64,000 nucleotides of DNA from JBGQOJ01 sp052119585. GTDB taxonomy: Bacteria > Pseudomonadota > Alphaproteobacteria > Rhodobacterales > Rhodobacteraceae. The stretch covers positions 1-64,000 of the forward strand of contig NZ_JBGQOJ010000017.1 in the NCBI RefSeq assembly GCF_052119585.1. The letters run 5' to 3'. Position numbers and translations under genes: made by a program. This document shows positions 50,391 to 58,713 of this stretch, one piece after another. Below the pieces are notes generated by a model. The model saw nothing but the letters and a program-made list of their open reading frames with translations. It was not told the origin of the DNA and searched no databases. Position 1 is the stretch's first letter. Every line of letters begins with the position of its first letter.

Positions 50391-51128
50391 TTACGTTAAT
50401 TGTTTGGCGGCGCGGCGGGCAAGCACATCGCGGCCAAGCTCTGTCGTGTAATCGGCAAGGTGCTGAAGCGCGCTGTCCACAGCCATTGCGTTGCGCGATT
50501 CCAGCGCATCTGCCAGTGCGGTGTGCAGGTCCACGATGCGGGCGCGGCTGCGGGTGGTGAAGGTGATCATGTTCATCAGCGGCTGCATCGCCTCGACGGC
50601 CCCCGCCAGCTGATAGGACAGCACAGGGTTCCCCGCGCCATCGACAAGGGCGCGGTGCAGCGTGACGTCCGACGCACAAAAGCCTTCGTCGGACAGGCCG
50701 GGTTGCCCCTGACGGTGAATTTCGGCACGGATCGTGGCCAGATGATCGGCGGTGCGGCGTTGGGCCGACAAGGCGGCGCAGGCGCGTTCCAGTGTATAGC
50801 GGGCCTCGCAGGCGGTCTCGAAATCCACGTCGTTCATCGACAACAGCAGTGTCGAGGTGGTAATCTGCTGGCCGTAGGCGTCGGGGTAGGTCATTTTGTT
50901 GACAAAGGCGCCGCCTGTGGCTCCGCGCTGTGTGCGGATCAGGTTTTGGGCGGCAAGACGTTTCAGCGCCTCGCGGACGGTGGGGCGGGACACGCCGAAG
51001 TTCTCCGACATCTCTGCCTCGGAGGGAAGGCGCGCATCGACAATCAGCCGCCCCTCGATGATTGCATCGCGGATCGCGGCTGCGATTTGCGCCGATAGAT
51101 CCCGGTCGGAGGTCAGTTTGGTTTCCAT
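50391..51128 (-). CDS. GntR/FadR-family transcriptional regulator
   Basis: A 245-residue repressor-type protein: an N-terminal winged helix (about 8-75, LPSEAEMSENFGVSRPTVRE, then KRLAAQNLIRTQRGATGGAF) and a C-terminal all-helical FCD effector domain (about 95-230, with conserved Asp/His metal positions DVTLHRALV). FadR-type members usually sense organic acids. Next to it are the polyamine-type binding protein and, divergently, the DUF2182 gene; TGTCAGACA at 51159-51167 in the divergent gap is a likely operator. Confidence 0.9.
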   Translation of the reverse strand: METKLTSDRDLSAQIAAAIRDAIIEGRLIVDARLPSEAEMSENFGVSRPTVREALKRLAAQNLIRTQRGATGGAFVNKMTYPDAYGQQITTSTLLLSMNDVDFETACEARYTLERACAALSAQRRTADHLATIRAEIHRQGQPGLSDEGFCASDVTLHRALVDGAGNPVLSYQLAGAVEAMQPLMNMITFTTRSRARIVDLHTALADALESRNAMAVDSALQHLADYTTELGRDVLARRAAKQLT

Positions 51129-51158
51129 CTACAGGTTGGTCCCGAGGTAAATTTCATT

Positions 51159-51167
51159 TGTCAGACA
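51159..51167. promoter_or_regulatory. GntR/FadR-type operator candidate
   Basis: TGTC-A-GACA, a perfect palindrome within ATTTGTCAGACATTT, lies 31 bases upstream of the GntR start and 46 upstream of the DUF2182 ATG. It resembles the TGTN-A-NACA type sites of FCD-class GntR regulators, so autoregulation and control of the divergent operon are plausible. Confidence 0.45.
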
Positions 51168-51212
51168 TTTAAAAGCATGCCAGACATATTGCTTAATGGA
51201 TGTGGGGAAAGA

Positions 51213-51998
51213 ATGCACGCAGGTCAACGGATAAGAGCGATGGGCGCGCCGCATTGGCTGCTTGTGTTCGCCGTGATCCTTGGGGCCTGGGGGCTGCTAT
51301 ATGCGATGTCCGTGCCCGCAGATTTGCGACGGGCGGGGGTGATCTATGGCCCTGATTTCTGGCTGGAGTTGTGCCGCGTCACGCCGGATGCTGCGGGGCT
51401 GGGGCGCCTGGCGATGATGTGGGCCGCGATGTCTGCCGCGATGATGGCGCCGACATTTCTGCCGGCGCTTGCCACCTATGACGACCTGACAGGCACCGGT
51501 GCCACAAACCAGCGCGGATTTTTCGGGCTGCTGGCGGGGTATATGATTGTCTGGCTCGGGTTTTCGGGGCTGGTCGCGGGGCTGCAACTTTGGCTGTTTT
51601 CCATCGGTTGGCTGACGCCGCTGGGGCAAAGCACGGTGCCGCTGTTTTCCGCCGCATTGCTGGCGGGGGCGGGTGCCTACCAGTTTTCACCGATGAAAGA
51701 GGCCTGCCTTTCCAAGTGCCGCCAACCGATCACATTCTTCATGCAATACTGGAAACCCGAGCCATGGAACGCGCTCGGGTTGGGATTGCGCCTTGGGGCG
51801 CTGTGCCTTGGGTGCTGCTGGGCGCTGATGGTTCTGGCCTTTGTGGGGGGCACGATGAACCTGTTGTGGATGGGGTTGGCGACGGTCCTGATGGTGGCCG
51901 AAAAGATGCCCGACATCGGCCGGTATATCACAAAACCGACTGGCGCGGCCCTGATCGTCGCCGCCTGTTGGGTCATAATGACAGCCGTCACCGGCTGA
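51213..51998 (+). CDS. DUF2182 integral membrane protein
   Basis: A 261-residue protein with about six membrane helices. The DUF2182 signatures are MMWAAMSAAMMAPTFLPAL, AGAYQFSPMKEACLSKCRQP and LGALCLGCCWALMVLAFVGG, with conserved Met, Cys and His that look metal-binding. ATG 51213 is preferred because GGGGAAAGA lies just before it; an upstream ATG at 51177 lacks this. DUF1326 follows after 18 bases, a pairing seen widely, so the two probably act together. Function unproven. Confidence 0.88.
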   Translation: MHAGQRIRAMGAPHWLLVFAVILGAWGLLYAMSVPADLRRAGVIYGPDFWLELCRVTPDAAGLGRLAMMWAAMSAAMMAPTFLPALATYDDLTGTGATNQRGFFGLLAGYMIVWLGFSGLVAGLQLWLFSIGWLTPLGQSTVPLFSAALLAGAGAYQFSPMKEACLSKCRQPITFFMQYWKPEPWNALGLGLRLGALCLGCCWALMVLAFVGGTMNLLWMGLATVLMVAEKMPDIGRYITKPTGAALIVAACWVIMTAVTG

Positions 51999-52016
51999 AT
52001 TTCAAGGAGAGCAAGC

Positions 52017-52724
52017 ATGGCCGAGACCAAGACACGCGCACCGGCAGACCGGTTGAAAACAAACACGAAGCTGGACAGCCGCCACCCGGCCGCCCCGAAA
52101 AGTGACGCGGGGCTGACCCCTTGGGCGATCAAGGGAGAACTGATCCTGAACTGCAACTGCACGGTGTTCTGCCCCTGCGTTGTCAGTCTTGGAAAACATG
52201 CGCCGACCGAAGGATATTGTCAGGCATGGGCCGGCATCCGGATCGACAGCGGCCAATACGGCGACGAAGACCTGTCGGGGTTGAACGTCGGGCTGGTGCT
52301 GGAAATTCCGGGCCTGATGGCGCGGGGAAACTGGAAGGCCGCAGCCTATATCGACGACCGCGCCAGCCATGCCGCCTACGAGGGGCTGATCAATATCTTC
52401 ACCGGCAAGGCACGGGGCACGACCGGCCTGTTCAAGGTGCTGGTGTCAGAGTTTCTGGGGGCAGAGCGCGCGCCTGTGGTCTTTGAGACCGAGGGCAAAA
52501 CCCGCCGCCTGATGGTCGGTAAGGTGATCCACGGCGAAGTGGTTCCCGTGGGCGGTGCCCGTAATGGCGAGGATATAGTGGTGACCAATACCCAATACTG
52601 GATGGGGCCGGATATTACCGTCGCCACCGCCACAAAGGGCCGCGTCCGCGCCCATGGCCGCGTTTGGGATTTTGACGGGCGCAGCGCCGAAATATGCCAG
52701 ATCGACTGGCACGGACCGACATGA
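52017..52724 (+). CDS. DUF1326 family protein
   Basis: A 235-residue soluble protein. Residues 1-35 are a polar lead; then WAIKGELILNCNCTVFCPC carries the clustered cysteines of DUF1326, and GYCQAWAGIRIDSGQYGDED and FKVLVSEFLGAERAPVVFE follow. The Cys set suggests metal binding. It is paired with DUF2182 upstream and overlaps the DinB gene by four bases. GGAG lies seven bases before the ATG. Confidence 0.87.
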   Translation: MAETKTRAPADRLKTNTKLDSRHPAAPKSDAGLTPWAIKGELILNCNCTVFCPCVVSLGKHAPTEGYCQAWAGIRIDSGQYGDEDLSGLNVGLVLEIPGLMARGNWKAAAYIDDRASHAAYEGLINIFTGKARGTTGLFKVLVSEFLGAERAPVVFETEGKTRRLMVGKVIHGEVVPVGGARNGEDIVVTNTQYWMGPDITVATATKGRVRAHGRVWDFDGRSAEICQIDWHGPT

Positions 52725-53227
52725 TCACCCCAGAATATTGCCAAACGATGGCGCGTTATAATCGCTGGCAAAACAAAGGCTTGTTGAGCGCAGCTAATGT
52801 TCTGGATGAAGCTGCGTTAACAAGGGATTGCGGCGCGTTCTTCGGCTCTGTTGCGGCGACCTTCAGTCATCTGATGTGGGGCGACCATCTGTGGATGTCG
52901 CGCTTTGATGGCTGGGACGCGCCGCAGGTCGGGATTGCGGACAGTGTGCGCTATGTGCCGGACTGGGCCGACCTTCGGACCAGGCGCACAATCACCGACG
53001 CGCGGATTGTCCGCTGGGCCGATGCGCTGCGCGCGGGCGACCTTGCGGGGGATATGACGTGGTTTTCCGGCGCGCTGAACCGCGAAGTCACGCGGCCAAA
53101 GGCGTTGCTGATCGCGCATTTCTTCAACCACCAGACGCATCATCGCGGCCAGATCCACGCGATGCTGACCGCCGCAGGGGCGACCCCGACGGATACGGAT
53201 TTGTTCATCATGCCAGAGGATGCTTGA
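52721..53227 (+). CDS. DinB-family protein
   Basis: A 168-residue four-helix-bundle protein of the DinB/YfiT-type. The metal ligands typical of the fold are visible: His50 (ATFSHLMWGDHLWMSRF), His137 and His141 (HFFNHQTHHRGQIHAML). Members are metal-dependent thiol transferases or of unknown role. Its ATG overlaps the DUF1326 stop, and dmdA begins immediately after its own stop, so it is embedded in the DMSP operon. Confidence 0.88.
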   Translation: MITPEYCQTMARYNRWQNKGLLSAANVLDEAALTRDCGAFFGSVAATFSHLMWGDHLWMSRFDGWDAPQVGIADSVRYVPDWADLRTRRTITDARIVRWADALRAGDLAGDMTWFSGALNREVTRPKALLIAHFFNHQTHHRGQIHAMLTAAGATPTDTDLFIMPEDA

Positions 53228-54331
53228 ATGGCTTTGATTTCTGCCTCTCGCCGCTTGCGCCGCACCCCGTTTTCCGACGGGGTCGAGGCTGCAGGTGTCA
53301 AAGGGTATACCGTTTATAATCATATGCTTCTGCCGACGGTCTTTGCCTCTGTGCAAGAGGATTACAGGCATCTGAAAGACCATGTTCAGGTCTGGGATGT
53401 TGCCTGCGAACGGCAGATCGAGGTGCGCGGCCCCGATGCGGCGCGTCTGATGCAAATGCTGACGCCGCGCGATTTGCGGGGGATGCTGGCAGGGCAATGT
53501 TATTATTTGCCGATCGTCGATGAAACCGGCGGAATGCTGAACGATCCGGTGGCGGTGAAACTGTCGGAGGACCGGTACTGGATTTCGATTGCCGATAGTG
53601 ATTTATTGTTTTGGGTCAAAGGTATAGCCTATGGTTATCGGCTGGATGTTCTGGTGGATGAACCCGATGTCTCGCCTTTGGGGGTTCAGGGGCCGAAGGC
53701 CGATGATCTGATGGCGCGGGTCTTTGGCGAGGCTGTCCGCAAGGTGAAATTCTTCCGCTTCGGGCATTTCGACTTTCAGGGGCGCGATATGGTGATTGCC
53801 CGGTCCGGCTATTCAAAGCAGGGCGGATTCGAGATTTACGTCGAGGGCGGCGATATCGGCATGCCGCTGTGGAACGCGCTGTTCGAGGCGGGCCGGGATC
53901 TGGGCGTGCGGGCAGGCTGCCCCAATCTGATAGAGCGGATAGAGGGCGGGTTGTTGTCTTATGGCAATGACATGACCCGCGATAACACGCCACATGAGGC
54001 CGGTTTGGGCCGGTTCTGTTCGACACAGGTCGCCATTGGCTGCGTCGGGCGCGATGCCCTGCTGCGCGTCGCCAAGGAGGGGCCGGTCAAGCAGATCCGC
54101 CCGATCGCGATCCATGGCGATGCCGTTGCGCCCTGTGATAGGTCATGGCCCGTGGTCGCGGACGGCAAAACCGTGGGGCAGGTGACATCGGCCGCATGGT
54201 CGCCCGATTTCGGGACGAATGTCGCAATAGGGATGGTCAAGATGACCCATTGGGACGCGGGAACAGAGGTGGTCGTGACCACGCCCGACGGGCCGCGCAG
54301 GGCAACCGTGCAGGAAAATTTCTGGATTTAG
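53228..54331 (+). CDS. dmdA: dimethylsulfoniopropionate demethylase
   Basis: A 367-residue enzyme of the GcvT/aminomethyltransferase fold that moves a methyl group from DMSP to tetrahydrofolate, giving methylmercaptopropionate. The family-specific stretches are RRTPFSDGVEAAGVKGYTVY, YRHLKDHVQVWDVACERQIE, MLTPRDLRGMLAGQCYYLP and NLIERIEGGLLSYGNDMTRD, matching DmdA as found in Roseobacter and SAR11. acuI follows after nine bases; the pair is the known DMSP arrangement of Ruegeria. It is the best functional marker that the organism is marine. Confidence 0.9.
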   Translation: MALISASRRLRRTPFSDGVEAAGVKGYTVYNHMLLPTVFASVQEDYRHLKDHVQVWDVACERQIEVRGPDAARLMQMLTPRDLRGMLAGQCYYLPIVDETGGMLNDPVAVKLSEDRYWISIADSDLLFWVKGIAYGYRLDVLVDEPDVSPLGVQGPKADDLMARVFGEAVRKVKFFRFGHFDFQGRDMVIARSGYSKQGGFEIYVEGGDIGMPLWNALFEAGRDLGVRAGCPNLIERIEGGLLSYGNDMTRDNTPHEAGLGRFCSTQVAIGCVGRDALLRVAKEGPVKQIRPIAIHGDAVAPCDRSWPVVADGKTVGQVTSAAWSPDFGTNVAIGMVKMTHWDAGTEVVVTTPDGPRRATVQENFWI

Positions 54332-54340
54332 GAGAGAGTG

Positions 54341-55333
54341 ATGACCTTTAACGCATTGATTGTCGACAAGGACGAGGACGGGAAAACCAGCGCCTCTGTC
54401 CAGCAGATCACCTTGGCGGATCTGCCAGAGGCAGAGGTGACAGTGGCGGTTGACTACTCGACCGTCAATTACAAGGACGGTCTGTGCGTCGGGCCGGGCG
54501 GTGGCCTTGTGCGGGCCTATCCGCATGTGCCGGGCATCGATTTCGCCGGCACGGTCGAGACGTCATCGGATCCACGCTACAAGGCGGGCGACAAGGTTGT
54601 GCTGACGGGATGGCGCGTGGGCGAGGCGCATTGGGGCGGATACAGCCAGAAGGCGCGGGTCAAGGCGGACTGGCTGGTGCCGCTGCCCGGGGGGCTGACC
54701 ACACGACAGGCGATGGCTGTGGGCACGGCGGGCTTTACCGCGATGCTTGCGGTGATGGCGCTGGAGGATCACGGGCTGATACCGGGCCACGGCCCGGTTC
54801 TGGTAACGGGGGCTGCGGGTGGCGTCGGATCGGTGGCGACGGCCATTCTGGCGCATCTGAGATACGAGGTTGCAGCGGTGACGGGGCGCCCCGAAACGGC
54901 GGAGTATCTGACATCGCTGGGTGCGGCGCGGATCGTCGCCCGCGAAGAGCTGAACGAGACCGTCAAGCGCCCGCTTGAGGGCGAGACATGGGCGGGCTGT
55001 GTCGATGCGGTGGGGGGCGCCATGCTGGCGCGCGTGCTGGGGCAGATGAAATACGGAACCAGTGTCGCGGCCGTGGGGCTTGCGGGGGGGGCGGGTTTGC
55101 CCGCGACGGTGATCCCGTTTTTGTTGCGCGGCGTGAACCTGTTGGGCATCGACAGCGTCCTGTGCCCCTATGCCAAGCGTCTGCGCGCCTGGGAACGGAT
55201 CGCGAAAGACCTGCCGATGGACAAGCTGGAGGCCATGGTGCAACCCGCGACCCTGGCCGATCTGCCGCATCTGGGGGCCGACATTCTGAAAGGCCAGATC
55301 AAAGGGCGCGTTGTTGTCGACGTGAATGCCTGA
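54341..55333 (+). CDS. acuI: acryloyl-CoA reductase AcuI
   Basis: A 330-residue medium-chain reductase (YhdH/AcuI group) that reduces toxic acryloyl-CoA to propionyl-CoA with NADPH. It shows VNYKDGLCVGPGGGLVRAYP, PGIDFAGTVE, the nucleotide loop LVTGAAGGVGSVATAIL and GIDSVLCPYAKRLRAWERI. ATG 54341 is preferred over the adjacent GTG 54338, since GGAGAGAG lies at 54331-54338. Placement behind dmdA completes a DMSP-detoxifying unit. Confidence 0.93.
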   Translation: MTFNALIVDKDEDGKTSASVQQITLADLPEAEVTVAVDYSTVNYKDGLCVGPGGGLVRAYPHVPGIDFAGTVETSSDPRYKAGDKVVLTGWRVGEAHWGGYSQKARVKADWLVPLPGGLTTRQAMAVGTAGFTAMLAVMALEDHGLIPGHGPVLVTGAAGGVGSVATAILAHLRYEVAAVTGRPETAEYLTSLGAARIVAREELNETVKRPLEGETWAGCVDAVGGAMLARVLGQMKYGTSVAAVGLAGGAGLPATVIPFLLRGVNLLGIDSVLCPYAKRLRAWERIAKDLPMDKLEAMVQPATLADLPHLGADILKGQIKGRVVVDVNA

Positions 55334-55351
55334 TCGGGGCTACCGGATTTT

Positions 55352-55376
55352 GGATATTTAAGGAACAAAGAAGCCG
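55352..55376 (+). repeat. dispersed 3'-end repeat, copy 8
   Basis: GGATATTTAAGGAACAAAGA followed by AGCCG, 19 bases after the acuI stop. Confidence 0.65.
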
Positions 55377-55564
55377 GAAATGGCCGCGGGCCGATGCGGG
55401 AACTCTGGCGGTTTTTATGCGCTGCGCCCGGTCGTCGGTGGCGGTGCCCTTGAAAAGAGCGTTTTGCGCCGCAGTTCAATGCATTGCATCTGCTGGGGGC
55501 AGGTGGGTGACTTGATCGCGGCGCTGGACCGCGTGTTGTGAAGATGCCTGGAGAAGGGATTGTT

Positions 55565-56980
55565 GTGGCTGGATTATCGCCCGTTTTGATGTGGTTCCGG
55601 CGCGATTTGCGTCTTTCGGACCATCCTGCGCTTGTGGCGGCTGTCGCGACGGGCAGGCCGGTTATTCCGGTGTTCATCCATGACGAGGTGGTGGAAAGCC
55701 ACGGGGCGGCGCCGAAGTGGCGGCTTGGTCTTGGGGTGGCGGACTTTGCGCGCAGCCTTGAGGCGCTTGGCAGCCGGTTGATCCTGCGGCGCGGGCCTGC
55801 GTTGCAGGTCTTGCAGGCGCTGGTGGCCGAGACGGGCGCGGGGGCCGTCTATTGGTCGCGGCTGTATGATCCGGCGTCAAAGGCCCGCGATACGGGGGTG
55901 AAAGCCGCGCTGAAAGCGGCGGGGGTAGAGGCGCAGAGTTTCCACGGGCATCTGCTGTTCGAGCCATGGACGGTCGAGACGAAAACCGGTGGGTTCTACA
56001 AGGTCTACACGCCGCTGTGGAACACGGTGAAAACCCGCGATGTGCCCGCGCCGATGACTGCGCCCAAGGCGCTGGCCGCGCCGGACATCTGGCCTGTCAG
56101 CGACGGTCTGGACGGCTGGCAGATGGGCCGCGCGATGCGGCGCGGGGCCGAGATTGTCGCGCAGCATGTGCATGTGGGGGAATTGGCCGCGCAGGACAGA
56201 TTGGCGCTGTTTCTGGACGAACGTGTCGGGACTTACGTCAAGAACCGCGATCTGCCCTCGGTCAGGGGCACATCCGGCCTGTCGGAAAACCTGACCTATG
56301 GCGAGATCAGCCCGCGCACCGCCTGGCATGGCGGGCAGAGGGCCTTGCATGAGGGCGACGCCGACGCAGAGGTGTTCCTGAAAGAGCTGGTCTGGCGCGA
56401 GTTTGCCTATCATCTGATGCACCACACGCCGCATATCCTGACCGACAACTGGCGGCCCGAATGGGCAGGGTTCCCGTGGCGCGGCGACAACACCCAGGCG
56501 CAGGCGTGGCGGCAGGGGCGCACAGGCGTAGAGTTCGTCGATGCCGCGATGCGCGAGATGTATGTGACCGGCTCGATGCACAACCGGGGCCGGATGATTG
56601 CGGCCTGCTATCTGACCAAGCATCTGATGACCGACTGGAAGGTCGGATTACAGTGGTTCGAGGACTGTCTGATCGACTGGGATCCGGCGGCGAACGCCAT
56701 GGGGTGGCAATGGTCGGCGGGGTCCGGCCCGGATGCCGCGCCCTATTTCAGGGTGTTCAACCCCGACACCCAGTTGGACAAGTTCGACAAATCCCGCGCC
56801 TATGCAAAGGCCTGGATCGCCGAGGGCCAGAAAATTCCTTCTGCCACGGCACTGGACTATTTCAACGCGGTTCCTAAGTCGTGGGATCTGTCCGCCGCAG
56901 ACAGATACCCAAGCCCGATCGTTCCACTGGACGAAGGGCGCAAACGGGCGCTTGACGCCTATCAGAACCGCGGCTTCTAG
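55565..56980 (+). CDS. phr: deoxyribodipyrimidine photolyase
   Basis: A 471-residue light-dependent repair enzyme of the cryptochrome/photolyase family. The N-terminal antenna domain begins LMWFRRDLRLSDHPAL; the C-terminal FAD domain has VRGTSGLSENLTYGEISPR, ELVWREFAYHLMHHTP, GSMHNRGRMIAACYLTKHLM and WDPAANAMGWQWSAGSGPDA. The likely start is GTG 55565 with GGAGAAGG nine bases upstream; ATG 55544 is in frame but adds a tail without homology. It leads a run with cfa, trgA, trgB and cysK. Confidence 0.94.
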   Translation: MAGLSPVLMWFRRDLRLSDHPALVAAVATGRPVIPVFIHDEVVESHGAAPKWRLGLGVADFARSLEALGSRLILRRGPALQVLQALVAETGAGAVYWSRLYDPASKARDTGVKAALKAAGVEAQSFHGHLLFEPWTVETKTGGFYKVYTPLWNTVKTRDVPAPMTAPKALAAPDIWPVSDGLDGWQMGRAMRRGAEIVAQHVHVGELAAQDRLALFLDERVGTYVKNRDLPSVRGTSGLSENLTYGEISPRTAWHGGQRALHEGDADAEVFLKELVWREFAYHLMHHTPHILTDNWRPEWAGFPWRGDNTQAQAWRQGRTGVEFVDAAMREMYVTGSMHNRGRMIAACYLTKHLMTDWKVGLQWFEDCLIDWDPAANAMGWQWSAGSGPDAAPYFRVFNPDTQLDKFDKSRAYAKAWIAEGQKIPSATALDYFNAVPKSWDLSAADRYPSPIVPLDEGRKRALDAYQNRGF

Positions 56981-57054
56981 CCGGATAAATGAGCAAAGTC
57001 ATTGTCTTGAGGGGATTTCTCCCTTTAGATTGTGACAGTATGCAGGGAGACGGG

Positions 57055-58269
57055 ATGACTATTCTGACATCCACAAAGGGGCAGACCGGTCTGCCGCGCT
57101 ATTTTTCGAACGTGTTCGACGTGGCGTCGAACATGGAAAACGGGCGGCTGGACATGCGCCTGCCCGATGGCCGCGTGTTTCGTGCCGAGGGGCGCAATCC
57201 CGGCCCCGTGGCAGAGCTGATTATCCTTAACCCCGAGATATTCGCGCGTTTGATCCGCGAGGGCGATCTGGGCTTTTGCGAGGCCTATATGGAGGGTGGA
57301 TGGTGGGATACGCCCGACCTTCAGGCGTTCATGGACCTGATCCACGCGGATAACGACGATATGTATGACGGTTTTCCGGGCATGGGGCTGGTGCGTTTTT
57401 ACGAGCGGCTGCGGTTCTGGTGGCAGTCCAATTCGAAACGGCAGGCGAAAAAGAACATCAGCTATCACTACGATCTGGGGAATGATTTCTACGGGCTTTG
57501 GCTGGACGGGACGATGACCTATTCGTCCGCCAGATTCGACACCGGACAGGAAAGCACCGAGGCCGCGCAGATCCTGAAATACGCCAGCATGGTCGATCAG
57601 ATGGGCGTGCAGGCGGGTGATCATATTCTGGAAATCGGCTGCGGTTGGGGCGGTTTTGCCGAATACGCCGCAAAGGAACGCGGGCTTCGGGTGACCTGCC
57701 TGACCATCAGCCAGCAGCAGCACGACTATGCCGTGGCGCGGATTGCCAAGGCAGGGCTGTCGGACCGTGTGACTATTAAGATGCAGGACTACCGCGACGA
57801 AAAGGGTCTGTATGACGGGATTGCCAGCATCGAGATGTTCGAGGCGGTCGGAGAAAAATACTGGCCGGTCTATTTCGACACCCTGCGGGCGCGGCTGAAA
57901 CCGGGAAAGAATGCCACCCTGCAAATCATCACCGTGCAGGACGCGCGCTGGGAGGTTTACAAGCGCGGCCCTGATTTCATTCAGAAATACATCTTTCCGG
58001 GGGGGATGCTGCCCAGCCCCAAGGCGCTGGTGGCAGAGGTTGAAAAGGCCGGGTTGCGGGTGCGCGGGTCGATCGAGTTCGGCGAGAGCTATTCGATCAC
58101 GCTGCGCCGCTGGTGCGACACGTTCAACGAAAAGTGGGATCAGATCAGGGACATGGGCTTTGACGACCGGTTTCGCAGAATGTGGAATTTCTATCTGACC
58201 TCTTGCGCCGCGACCTTTCACAGCGGAAACTGTGATGTAACGCAAATAACGGTAACAAAGCCAAACTGA
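57055..58269 (+). CDS. cfa: cyclopropane-fatty-acyl-phospholipid synthase
   Basis: A 404-residue SAM-dependent enzyme that converts double bonds of phospholipid acyl chains to cyclopropanes. The SAM site is HILEIGCGWGGFAEYA; the family segments YHYDLGNDFYGLWLDGTMTY, FEAVGEKYWPVYFDT and FIQKYIFPGGMLPSP are present. ATG 57055 has GGGAGA upstream; other in-frame ATGs occur earlier. In R. sphaeroides, as I recall, photolyase and a CFA synthase belong to the singlet-oxygen RpoE regulon. Its stop overlaps trgA by one base. Confidence 0.94.
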   Translation: MTILTSTKGQTGLPRYFSNVFDVASNMENGRLDMRLPDGRVFRAEGRNPGPVAELIILNPEIFARLIREGDLGFCEAYMEGGWWDTPDLQAFMDLIHADNDDMYDGFPGMGLVRFYERLRFWWQSNSKRQAKKNISYHYDLGNDFYGLWLDGTMTYSSARFDTGQESTEAAQILKYASMVDQMGVQAGDHILEIGCGWGGFAEYAAKERGLRVTCLTISQQQHDYAVARIAKAGLSDRVTIKMQDYRDEKGLYDGIASIEMFEAVGEKYWPVYFDTLRARLKPGKNATLQIITVQDARWEVYKRGPDFIQKYIFPGGMLPSPKALVAEVEKAGLRVRGSIEFGESYSITLRRWCDTFNEKWDQIRDMGFDDRFRRMWNFYLTSCAATFHSGNCDVTQITVTKPN

Positions 58270-58709
58270 TGCCAACCGCACCCCGTCTGATCGCCGCTGT
58301 CTGTCTTGCCTTCCTTGGCTGGTTCGTATCCGGCATGATCATTCCCTTGTTGCCCGATGGCACCAAGATCGGGATGTTCGTCTGGGTCAATACGGTCATC
58401 GGCGTGCTGGTCGGCTGGAAGATCATGGGGGCGCGTGTCGGGGCGGGCGGCAGGTCCGGTTTCGGGCTTGGCATGACCGGCATGGCGGCCCTGGTGTTCT
58501 GGGGGCTTCTGATCCACTCCCTGGTGGAAATGATCTATCAGTCGATGAAAATGAAATACGATGGGCCGATGGATGCGCTGGTCGGGATGATCGATATCTC
58601 CGTCGGATTTGCGGGGGTCATGGCCACCCCCGCAGTGATCGGCACCCTTCTGGTGGGTGGTTTTCTGGCGGGTTGGCTGACCGAATGGTCGGGAAGACGC
58701 TGGTCCTGA
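58269..58709 (+). CDS. trgA: TrgA family membrane protein (tellurite resistance)
   Basis: A 146-residue protein with about four membrane helices (LIAAVCLAFLGWFVSGMIIP; FVWVNTVIGVLVGWKIM; GMAALVFWGLLIHSLVEMIY; a final helix near 112-137). It resembles TrgA, the first gene of the R. sphaeroides tellurite-resistance locus. Here the next two genes correspond to trgB and cysK in the same order, which supports the assignment. It starts inside the cfa stop (TGATG). Confidence 0.8.
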   Translation: MPTAPRLIAAVCLAFLGWFVSGMIIPLLPDGTKIGMFVWVNTVIGVLVGWKIMGARVGAGGRSGFGLGMTGMAALVFWGLLIHSLVEMIYQSMKMKYDGPMDALVGMIDISVGFAGVMATPAVIGTLLVGGFLAGWLTEWSGRRWS

Positions 58710-58713
58710 AGTC

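Noticed and set aside
51177..51212. ATG 51177 as start of the DUF2182 gene
   Set aside because: No ribosome binding site; ATG 51213 has GGGGAAAGA just before it and keeps the whole domain.
55334..55564. RpoE-type promoter (TGATC ... TAAG) before phr
   Set aside because: TGATC and TAAG occur, but at about 23 bases apart and inside the dispersed repeat, so they do not fit the known spacing.
57006..57032. heat-shock-like promoter before cfa (CTTGAG, then CCCTTTAGAT)
   Set aside because: The spacing is short and the -10 part weak; the inverted GGGA/TCCC there may explain the likeness.
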